Below are positions 56,366 to 64,000 of a DNA stretch of 64,000 nt, piece by piece. This stretch comes from Helicobacter turcicus (GTDB lineage: Bacteria; Campylobacterota; Campylobacteria; Campylobacterales; Helicobacteraceae): NCBI RefSeq assembly GCF_019711685.1, contig NZ_JAIGYQ010000010.1, positions 1-64,000 on the forward strand, given 5' to 3'. The notes under the pieces are model-generated. The model was not told the origin of the DNA. It was given only the letters and a program-made list of their open reading frames with translations, and ran no database searches. Both the position numbers and the translations under genes were made by a program. Position 1 is the stretch's first letter, and every line of letters starts with the position of its first letter.

Positions 56366-56947
56366 GTGAAAAAGAATTAGAAATCTTTGAGCTATGCCAT
56401 AGATTAGCGGAGCTTTTAGGAGATAGTAAAGCAGTTGCAAATCTACAAAAACTCTATGATAGACACAAAGAAATGTTTAATGATATGCAAGATGTGGCAA
56501 AGGTTATTGAAAAAGTCGTCAAAGACCCTCAAAAAATTTTTGATGCAAAAAGAGATGAAAACTATGATGTTTATAAGGCTATAAGAGAACTTAATGATGA
56601 AAAAATGGGTGATGTAATTATTAAAAACAAAAACAATCAAAATGAGACTAAAAGAAATGCGTAGATTTGAAAATCAAGAAAATCTATTACAGGTAGAGAC
56701 CCCAACACCCTCTACAAATCAAACAAAAATGAATGATGTGGAGCTAATGAATCAAAATTCATCTGGCGCAAAAACGCTTTCTATAATAGATTCACAGGGA
56801 ATTATACCACAATTTAATGATTCTAATCATGCACAATCCCAAACCAAAATAGCGATTCAAGAATTCTCAAACAGCACCTCACTAAAAGCCAAAGATTCCA
56901 CTCCAACGCAAACCCAACAATCCCAACAAAGAAAGCATAAAAGATGA
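56362..56947 (+). pseudogene. Frameshifted/deleted copy of the BECR-type 54127 gene
   Basis: The first 90 codons match the 54127 protein body (LYDRHKEMFNDMQDVAKVIEKVV, DVIIKN). Then, near 56635, the segment that should encode NEIFHANKK is missing and the frame changes; the rest (56642-56947: FENQENLLQVETPTP, hairpin linker, IIPQ, Ser/Gln region, end QQRKHKR) continues in the next frame. The lost piece includes the candidate catalytic His/Lys, so the product should be inactive. The tail is still intact in its own frame and overlaps the start of the methylase-helicase gene. Confidence 0.65.
56690..56815 (+). repeat. In-frame hairpin linker element PE-3 (long form) in the 56362 gene copy
   Basis: Shares GTAGAG/CTCTAC with the copy at 54474 and has ATGAAT/ATTCAT where that copy has ATAGAT/ATCTAT; it ends GGAATTATACCACAA. 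Confidence 0.65.
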
Positions 56948-59900
56948 AAGCACTCCTAACCTACTCAAACTATAAAAATCTAAGCAATATCGCCATAATC
57001 TTAGAATCCCTTGATGATGAGCTTTTGCAACTCTTAGAATCCCAACAATCCCAAAGAGATACTTCAGCAGCTTCGCTACTTCAGAATGACAATGATACGC
57101 AAAGCGCAGAGAATTTAAATAATCCCACCCAAGAATCAAAGCCTAAAACCAAGCATTCCCTTAAATCCTACATTCTAACTAAAGCCCTAGAGAATAATCT
57201 TGAGCTTTTCACAGAATTAGCAGAGAAGCCAGATTTTAGCGAAGTGATAGAGGAATATAATATTGATACAATTCTAAGCGAGTTTGAGGGGATAAATACA
57301 ATCTCCCTTGCCATAAAAGAAAATGGAAATTTTAGATATTATGATAAAGATTTAAAATTACAAGTAGAAAATCTCTTAAAGGAAAACGAAAATGCACAAT
57401 CTAATAGAAAAAATCCAAGAATATTACAAACAAACACAGATACAAATACTAAAGAGGGAGGCGGAGGAAGCAGAGATAGACAAACAAAGAGAGGAGGAGA
57501 TGAGCCAATTAGAGATTCAAATCTCCAAACTAGAATCAAAAATGAGCCAAGCGGAATTAGAGGAGAACGAGACTTACCAGAGCTTAACGATGAGGCTAGA
57601 TTATCTAATGGGATGGGAGGAACAATTAGAGAATTACAAACTAGAGATGAGCAACGAGAGGGAGAATTACAACGAGGACTTAGAGGAGGACGAGATACAA
57701 GCGCAGAATATAATCCAAGAGATAATCCTCCCATTCTTACAAAAGAGCCTAAAGCAGAACATAACCCTACAACCTCAAAGCCTAGAGACAATCACACAGC
57801 AGAACTTGAGTTTAGAGCAAGAATTAGAGCTTTATTACAACACCCAAGCATTACAGCAATTGCTAGAGAAACATTACAAAAACTCCATAGAAAAGCAAAT
57901 ACAAGCAGCACAGAAGCAGAATCTAACAGCCCTAAAGAACCAAATCCAAACACTAACCAAGAAACTAGAATCCTTAGAGATTCCACAATCCCTAATAATA
58001 GCCATAGAGGAAGCCCTAGAGAATTTGAATCTAGTAGAATTAGTGAGCCTAGAGAGCCTAGAATCCCAACTCCAAGAGATGCTAGAAGTGAAATTGCAGA
58101 ATCAAACTTACGCACAGAGCCTAATAATTCTCTCTTTAAAAGCACAGAAAATAGCACGCAATCTCTCACAAATACAATCCCAATTCCCCCTAACATTTCA
58201 AACAATAAAAGAGCATCTAATCACCCTAACATTACAGAGGGAGAGCGAGATTCTAGGATTTCTACACAATCCCCTAGAGGAAGTAGCACAAACCCTAATG
58301 CATCATCTCTTAACCAAGAATTGCACAAAGGAATACAAGCTTCAGATTCTAGCCTTTCTACTAGAATACCACAGGAACAAACAATCTTGCAAGATTCCAA
58401 CCCTAAAAGTCTTAGAGAATCTCCCACAAGTTTTACACAACAAGATTCAAGCAATAAACAAGATAATATGCCACAGAGTGAAACTGCAAGAGAAGATGCA
58501 CAATCTTTACAAACAACACAGCAAGGATTTATGGAGCTTGGAGTTAGAGAAGAGGGAGAGACTCCAAAAAATAGAGAGATTAAAGAGGAAATTAATGGAG
58601 CAAACACAGGATTTAAGTATGCATTTAAAACTTTTAGCGCATATGAGTTTTTAAAGAAATTAGATGGAGAGGAATACAAGGGCGAAATTGACTTTAAGCT
58701 AAGTTTGAAACAAAGAATTAGCGCAAACCTAGAGGCATTAAAGCTACTGCAAGAGATTTTTATACGCAAGCAAAGGGGTGAGAACCCCCAAAACTTCTCT
58801 AAAGAAGAATTATTTGAATTTACAAGACTTCAAGCAGAGAATATAGCCAACGCAGAGGAACTCCACAGAGAATTTGTAGAGAGTAAGCTAGAATCCCTAA
58901 AGCAAGAATTTAAAGATAAAGGCTATTTCTCCCTAGAGTGTCCTTATTCTAAAAAAGAGCAAAAAATTCTTGCAAAATACACAGGCTTTGGAGGACTAAA
59001 GCCACTCTTTTATAATGCAGATTATAAGGAGATTAAAGAGGAGATTTTAAATCTAGTAGGAGAAGAGAAGTTTAAAGAATTAAGAGAATCTAGCTATAAT
59101 GCCTATTTTACCCCAAGTGCGATAATAGATTCTATGTTTAAAGGCTTAGAAGCTTTAGGAATCCCAAGCAATGAAAAGATAACTGCCCTAGAGCCTAGTT
59201 GTGGAATTGGACATTTTATCACAAAAGCTCCTGCAAATTATGAGTTTATTGCTATTGAGAAAGATTCCATAAGTGCGAGTATTGCAAAACTCCTCCATCC
59301 AAAGACAAAGATTTATAATAAAGCCTTTGAGGAAGTGCTATTTAATAGAGAGTTTGATTGTGTGATAGGCAATCCTCCTTATGAGAATGCAAGAGCAGAG
59401 GATAGCAGAGAGCTAATTCATAATTACTTTGTCCTTAAAAGCCAAAGCCTTTTAAAAGAGGGCGGACTTAGTAGCTTTGTTATCTCTAGTGGCTTTATGG
59501 ATTCCATTAATAATAATCATAGAATGCAAATAGAGAGTGAGAATATTCTACTCTCTGCCTTTAGACTGCCTAATTCTAGCTTTAAGGCAACGCACACTGA
59601 AGTGTTAAGTGATATAGTTTTCTTTAGAAAAACAAGCAAAAAAGAGGAATTTCTAAAAGGCAAAACTAAGGAGATAAGGGAATTTTTAAAAAGCAATAAT
59701 GCATGCTTCTTAGAATCTAATAAAGCATACTTTAGAGATGCTAGTGGAGAATTAGAAAATATAAATTTAAACAAATATTATTTTAGTTCTTATCACTCTG
59801 ATTGCATCTTAGGAAGGAGTAGCTTTTATAAAAATCAATTTGGTAAGAGTGTCCTTAGAGTTAAGAGTAATGATTTAGACCTAACACACCAAATCACACA

Positions 59901-62900
59901 AAAGATACAAGCAAATCTTGCAAATTTTAGCTTTTATAATAAAGCCCAAGCTTTTAACTATGAGGGGCTAAATCTAGCAGAGTTAGACTTAAGTAAAGAA
60001 GCAAAAGATTACATCAATAATCTAAGAGTTGAAAATCTCTTTGAATATAATAATACCTTTTACACAAAAGAGGAGAATCTCAACATAAAAGAGGCATATT
60101 TTACCGATGAGCTAGAACTTGCTAAGAAATATCTAATCAATCAAAATCAAATTTTAGATGAGAAAAAAACAAAGCTAACCTATAAGAATCCACTAAATGA
60201 ACATGAAAAAGCAATTTTAAGAAAAATCATTGCCTTTAGAGACCTTTTAAATGCAAATTTAGAAAATGAAAAGAATTTAGATTCTAGTGAGAAAAGCAAT
60301 GCTTTAATCTTAGAACAAAAACAACAGCTTAGGAATTTAAGAGAGCAGATTCTAACTCTAAGCAACACAAAGGCATTTAATGTCAATTCTAAAAATAAAA
60401 AAGACAAAGACTCTTTAATCAAACAACACAGCCTAAAAAGCCTAATAGAGCTTGAGAAGCTAGAGAGCTTTAAAATCTTTGCGGTAGAAAATATCATAAA
60501 AACACCCAAAAAAGATGGCTTTGACTATACATACCAAATAAGTGAAATTCTTTCAAAAAGAATCCTCTATCCCTTAGATAAAACTCAAGCAAGTAATCCC
60601 AAAGAAGCCCTACAAAAAACTATTAATGATAAAGGATACATAGATTTAAGCACACTGCAAAGCTATCTACCAAATAGCAAACTAGAGGATATTATAAAAA
60701 ATCTCTTAGAGAATGCACTCATATTTCCTAATTTAGATAGCTTTGATGGGAGAAAACAATACTGCCTAATAGATGAATTCTTAAGCGGCAATATTAAGAA
60801 AAAAGCTTTGCAGTTAGAGCAAATGATAAAAGAGAATCATAACTTTAATGCTTATTTAGGAGATTATACAAAAGAGCATTATTTAAATACCTTAAAAGAG
60901 AACTTCCCAAAAGATATTAAATATGAGGATTTAGAAATAAACTTTGGGGCAAACTATATTCCATTAGCAATTTATGAGAGTTTTATCAAAGAGAGTTTCT
61001 TTAATAATCCAAAATCCATAAATATCAATATCCAAAGACTAGGAAGCGAATATGTTTTAGAATCTTTTAGTAAAAATATAGAGGAATCCCAAAGTATTAC
61101 TATAGAAAGAAGTGATATAAATGATATAGGAATCGAGCTTGAAGTCTTTAACCTAGATGGCAATAAATTCTTTAGTCTGCATAGATTATTAAGCCATACC
61201 CTAAATAACAAAAGCCTTGAAGTGTATCATTTAGAGGAAATTGAGGAGAATAGATTTAAAAAAGTAGTAGAACAAGAACCAACCAAAAAGGCAATGCAAA
61301 GCGCAAATGCCATTAAAGATTTATTCTTAAACTTTATCTTTAAGCATAAAGAGCATAGAGAGGAAATAGAGAAAAGCTATAATGCACAAATCAATGTCTT
61401 CTCTAAGAGGAAGTTTGCGTTTGTAGATATGCTTGAAACTCCATATTTAAACAAAGAAATAACCCTAAGAACACACCAAAAAAATGCAATCTTTAAAGGC
61501 ATAATGCATAATTCTTTACTACTAGACCATGAAGTTGGAGCTGGGAAAACCTTAGCTGGAGTCGCACTTGTTATGGAACAAGCTAGAATGCGTCTAATAA
61601 ATAAGGCTTTAGTGTTAGTGCCAAATCACTTAAGCACCACTTGGGGAGAGGAATTTATTAGAGCATATCCTAATGCTAAGATTCTAGTAGGAGATAAGAT
61701 TAAGAGCAAGAAAGAGAGAAAGGAATTTTTATATCGTGCTAGGAATGGAGACTTTAATGCCATTGTTATGAAGCATTCTACATTTGAGAATATGAGTGTA
61801 ATGGAGAGCTTTAAAAAAGAAATACTACAAAAAGAAATTGCCCTCTTTAAAGAGAAGCTAAAAGAAACACAAATTCTAGAAAATTCTGCACAACTTAACA
61901 AGAAAGAAACCAATAAACTAAAAGAAGCAATAGATAAGAAAATTAAAAAGCTAGAGAAAAAACTAGAAAAAGAAGCAAAGGGTAAAATCTATGATAGTGA
62001 AATCGCATTTGAGGATTTAGGCATTGATTGTCTAGTCGTAGATGAAGCACATTATTTTAAGAATCTCTTTATTAATACCAATCAAGAAAACATTAAAGGA
62101 ATCCCAAGCATTGAGAGTAAAAAAGCTATGAAAATGTATTGTGCTACACAATATATTCATAACAACAAGGGCAAATTATACTTTCTCACAGGAACACCCA
62201 TTTCAAATTCTATTGCAGAGTTTTACACAATGCAAAGATATTTACAGCCAGAGATTTTAAAAGAGCTAAAACTAGAACACTTTGATGATTGGCAAAGAAC
62301 CTTTACAAACATTACCTTAAATGAAGAATTAGATAGTAGTGGCGTAAATTATACTCTTGTCAATAGACTAAGTGAGTTTATCAATGCTCCAGAACTCATA
62401 AACCTCTATAAACAAAATGCGGATATTGTAAGCACAGAGGATATTGAAAAAATTAATGGCAGATTAGTCCCTAAAGTTAAAGGAGGAGGGGCAATAAACA
62501 TAATCGCTCCAAGAAGTGAGGCAATCGCAAATTTTATAGGGATTGAAGATGAGTTTGGAAACTATAATAGCGGAAGCATTATAGATAGAATGAACCACTT
62601 AAGCGATGACCCTAAAAGAAATAATATACTTGTTTGCACAAGCGAGGCTAGAAAGGCAGCCCTTGATTTTAGGCTTATAAATCATTTAGCCCCAGATTAT
62701 GAGGATTCTAAGATTAATAAAATGATTGCTTTAGTTAAAGAACATTATGAGGATAAAAGATATGCAAACAACACACAATTAATATTCTGCGACTTAGGTG
62801 TTAGCAAACAAAACTCCCAAAGGATAGATATAAATAAAGAGGACACCATAACACAAGAGAGTATAGAGCAAATCGCAAAAGAATTAAAGCTTGAATGTAT

Positions 62901-64000
62901 TATAGAAAGAGATGAAGAGGATATAGAGATTAAAAGGTATTATGTAGAATACCAAAAAGATGAGGAGGGCAAGATTATAGAAGATAGCAATGGAGAAAAA
63001 GAGATTAAAAAAGTCTATGAAGTAGAGGAACTCTTAAACCTACAAGGAAACTTTGATGTCTATGCCTCTATCTTAAAAAAACTTGTTTTAAGTGGAATCC
63101 CACAAAAGCAAATTGCCTTTATTGGAGATGCAAAGAATGATAAGGCAAAGCAAGAATTATTTAATAAGGTTAATGCTGGAATTATTAGAATCCTTATTGG
63201 CTCAAGCGCAAAAATGGGAACAGGCACAAATGTGCAACGACGTATTGTAGCTCTTCATGAGCTAGATTGCCCATGGAAGCCAAGTGAGCTAGAACAAAGA
63301 AGAGGCAGAGGCGTAAGACAGGGAAATCTATTCTTTGAAATGGATAAAGAAAACTTTGAAATAGCCCATTATAGATATGCCACAGAACAGACTTATGATG
63401 CAAGAATGTTTCAAATCAATGAGCAAAAGCTAAAGCCACTCATTCAAATGAAAAAAGCAGATGCACTAGAGAATAAAAGAGTATTTAAAGGCATAGATGA
63501 GGAAATGGCAAATATCGCAGAGATGAAAGCAATCGCCACAGGCAATCCCTTTATATTAGAAAAGCACAAAATTGAGAATCTTTTAAATAGTGAGAAAAAC
63601 TACAAAAAATATTATGAAAAAAGCATTCTAAGTAGTGAGAGGGCATTAAAAGAGGAAGAAAGCAAATATAAAAGCATTCAAGAAGCCTTAGAGGCATTAA
63701 GAGAGATGTTTAATAATAAGGGATTTGAACAAGAGAATTATGAAGTTCTAGCCTTAAATTATAAGACAACTAAAAAGGCAAACAAGCAAGAGGATAAAAA
63801 CTTCCAAAAGACAAGGAATCTAATAGATTTAAAACTCTTAGAAGTCATAAGAGGCGCAAAAGATTATGCAGATAAAGAGGGAAATATTGAAGTGCTAGAG
63901 GCAAATAATATAAAGCTTTTATTAAGAGTTGGATTCTTGAGTGATTCTAAAGGAAGGTTATTAATAAGTGGAATCCTACAAACACAAAAGGGCAAAAAGT
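56944..64000 (+). CDS. Very large N6-adenine DNA methylase / SF2 helicase fusion (3' end outside the window)
   Basis: The open frame runs from the ATG at 56944 (ATGA overlap) to the window edge, at least 2352 codons. The N-terminal 150 residues are helical, with a PE-4 insert near 40. Residues about 150-560 are low-complexity (Arg/Asn/Ser/Pro/Gly). The methylase follows: motif I ALEPSCGIGHF (748-758) and NPPY at 810-813. The helicase follows: GAGKT 1532-1536, DEAH 1700-1703, TGTP 1749-1752, and motif VI QRRGRGVRQ 2118-2126. This is the giant 'DNA methylase/helicase' type of Helicobacter ICEs and of phage DarB-like proteins. It may protect or process transferred DNA in the recipient. Confidence 0.9.
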   Translation, partial: MKALLTYSNYKNLSNIAIILESLDDELLQLLESQQSQRDTSAASLLQNDNDTQSAENLNNPTQESKPKTKHSLKSYILTKALENNLELFTELAEKPDFSEVIEEYNIDTILSEFEGINTISLAIKENGNFRYYDKDLKLQVENLLKENENAQSNRKNPRILQTNTDTNTKEGGGGSRDRQTKRGGDEPIRDSNLQTRIKNEPSGIRGERDLPELNDEARLSNGMGGTIRELQTRDEQREGELQRGLRGGRDTSAEYNPRDNPPILTKEPKAEHNPTTSKPRDNHTAELEFRARIRALLQHPSITAIARETLQKLHRKANTSSTEAESNSPKEPNPNTNQETRILRDSTIPNNSHRGSPREFESSRISEPREPRIPTPRDARSEIAESNLRTEPNNSLFKSTENSTQSLTNTIPIPPNISNNKRASNHPNITEGERDSRISTQSPRGSSTNPNASSLNQELHKGIQASDSSLSTRIPQEQTILQDSNPKSLRESPTSFTQQDSSNKQDNMPQSETAREDAQSLQTTQQGFMELGVREEGETPKNREIKEEINGANTGFKYAFKTFSAYEFLKKLDGEEYKGEIDFKLSLKQRISANLEALKLLQEIFIRKQRGENPQNFSKEELFEFTRLQAENIANAEELHREFVESKLESLKQEFKDKGYFSLECPYSKKEQKILAKYTGFGGLKPLFYNADYKEIKEEILNLVGEEKFKELRESSYNAYFTPSAIIDSMFKGLEALGIPSNEKITALEPSCGIGHFITKAPANYEFIAIEKDSISASIAKLLHPKTKIYNKAFEEVLFNREFDCVIGNPPYENARAEDSRELIHNYFVLKSQSLLKEGGLSSFVISSGFMDSINNNHRMQIESENILLSAFRLPNSSFKATHTEVLSDIVFFRKTSKKEEFLKGKTKEIREFLKSNNACFLESNKAYFRDASGELENINLNKYYFSSYHSDCILGRSSFYKNQFGKSVLRVKSNDLDLTHQITQKIQANLANFSFYNKAQAFNYEGLNLAELDLSKEAKDYINNLRVENLFEYNNTFYTKEENLNIKEAYFTDELELAKKYLINQNQILDEKKTKLTYKNPLNEHEKAILRKIIAFRDLLNANLENEKNLDSSEKSNALILEQKQQLRNLREQILTLSNTKAFNVNSKNKKDKDSLIKQHSLKSLIELEKLESFKIFAVENIIKTPKKDGFDYTYQISEILSKRILYPLDKTQASNPKEALQKTINDKGYIDLSTLQSYLPNSKLEDIIKNLLENALIFPNLDSFDGRKQYCLIDEFLSGNIKKKALQLEQMIKENHNFNAYLGDYTKEHYLNTLKENFPKDIKYEDLEINFGANYIPLAIYESFIKESFFNNPKSININIQRLGSEYVLESFSKNIEESQSITIERSDINDIGIELEVFNLDGNKFFSLHRLLSHTLNNKSLEVYHLEEIEENRFKKVVEQEPTKKAMQSANAIKDLFLNFIFKHKEHREEIEKSYNAQINVFSKRKFAFVDMLETPYLNKEITLRTHQKNAIFKGIMHNSLLLDHEVGAGKTLAGVALVMEQARMRLINKALVLVPNHLSTTWGEEFIRAYPNAKILVGDKIKSKKERKEFLYRARNGDFNAIVMKHSTFENMSVMESFKKEILQKEIALFKEKLKETQILENSAQLNKKETNKLKEAIDKKIKKLEKKLEKEAKGKIYDSEIAFEDLGIDCLVVDEAHYFKNLFINTNQENIKGIPSIESKKAMKMYCATQYIHNNKGKLYFLTGTPISNSIAEFYTMQRYLQPEILKELKLEHFDDWQRTFTNITLNEELDSSGVNYTLVNRLSEFINAPELINLYKQNADIVSTEDIEKINGRLVPKVKGGGAINIIAPRSEAIANFIGIEDEFGNYNSGSIIDRMNHLSDDPKRNNILVCTSEARKAALDFRLINHLAPDYEDSKINKMIALVKEHYEDKRYANNTQLIFCDLGVSKQNSQRIDINKEDTITQESIEQIAKELKLECIIERDEEDIEIKRYYVEYQKDEEGKIIEDSNGEKEIKKVYEVEELLNLQGNFDVYASILKKLVLSGIPQKQIAFIGDAKNDKAKQELFNKVNAGIIRILIGSSAKMGTGTNVQRRIVALHELDCPWKPSELEQRRGRGVRQGNLFFEMDKENFEIAHYRYATEQTYDARMFQINEQKLKPLIQMKKADALENKRVFKGIDEEMANIAEMKAIATGNPFILEKHKIENLLNSEKNYKKYYEKSILSSERALKEEESKYKSIQEALEALREMFNNKGFEQENYEVLALNYKTTKKANKQEDKNFQKTRNLIDLKLLEVIRGAKDYADKEGNIEVLEANNIKLLLRVGFLSDSKGRLLISGILQTQKGKK

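Noticed and set aside
57392-58654. A complete 420-codon ORF that reads like a coiled-coil protein, overlapping the methylase-helicase gene in another frame
   Set aside because: Its second codon positions are the third positions of the main frame, which are A/T-rich here. That alone restricts residues to Leu/Ile/Lys/Glu/Gln/Asn types and mimics a coiled coil. Its own third positions are G/C-rich, unlike genuine genes in this window, and the main frame continues without break into conserved motifs.
57339-58769. Three minus-strand ORFs of 137-182 codons over the methylase linker
   Set aside because: Their composition (Leu/Ser/Gly/Arg) mirrors the low-complexity coding strand; no ribosome-binding sites or motifs were seen.
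1-64000. tRNA, rRNA or CRISPR arrays
   Set aside because: I looked for cloverleaf-like GGTTCGA/CCA signatures, rRNA segments and regularly spaced repeats with unique spacers and saw none that I can support.

Overview
The window is AT-rich DNA of a Campylobacterota bacterium, most likely a non-pylori (enterohepatic-type) Helicobacter. The evidence is the base composition, tightly packed operons with ATGA/GTGA overlaps, a close homologue of the H. pylori plasticity-zone kinase CtkA, several Helicobacter-type barnase/colicin-E5-like (DUF3519-like) nucleases, and a very large methylase-helicase of the kind found on Helicobacter conjugative elements. A parA plus ribbon-helix-helix pair, a RepL-like initiator with direct repeats, and a type IV secretion/conjugation apparatus (VirB1-, VirB4-, VirD4-like, topoisomerase III, membrane-anchored nuclease) suggest a conjugative plasmid or a plasmid-like integrative element. 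I see no relaxase, VirB11 or tyrosine integrase in these 64 kb.

Layout. 0-1.5 kb: small membrane protein and partition genes. 1.5-4.4 kb (minus): large polytopic T4SS-like protein and its neighbour. 4.6-19.6 kb (plus): main transfer operon (pilin-like, coiled-coil and secreted proteins, topoisomerase, nuclease, VirB8-like, VirB1, three nuclease-like cargo genes, VirB4). 19.8-20.5 kb: serine recombinase between 33-bp inverted repeats. 20.6-23.6 kb: AAA ATPase, YopX-like and unknowns. 23.7-35.4 kb: second transfer operon with many secreted or membrane proteins. 35.4-42.1 kb: cargo (Fic, AbiEi/AbiEii, CtkA-like, HipA and a HipA-like kinase). 42.1-43.9 kb: virD4. 43.9-49.7 kb: a variable region of small cassettes (unknown three-gene set, two Panacea-type TA modules, an AAA15-RloB-like defence pair), each bounded by a partial copy of the 3' end of virD4. 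49.7-50.7 kb: repL and repeats. 50.8-56.9 kb: operon of unknown, coiled-coil and nuclease-like proteins. 56.9 kb to the end: methylase-helicase, open at the window edge.

Three things stand out. (1) Hairpin-rich elements of several families lie inside reading frames, in frame, with stems that covary between copies, and most end in a shared ATTATA(T/C)C-like motif. They extend the N-termini of secreted proteins or fill linkers and loops of nuclease-like proteins. (2) Cargo cassettes appear to have been added one after another at the 3' end of virD4, each leaving a displaced 3'-end copy; a second instance lies at a membrane-protein gene near 35.4 kb. (3) About 16 cargo or unknown proteins, but not the transfer machinery, end in a short Lys/Arg/His tail, which could be a T4SS export signal, although part of it coincides with the ribosome-binding site of the next gene.

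Three operons (starting near 4.6, 23.7 and 50.8 kb) share an upstream block of about 45 bp centred on the perfect palindrome TGTAAATTTACA, implying one common regulator of transfer and cargo genes. All functional names are homology judgements from reading the sequence; no database search was run.
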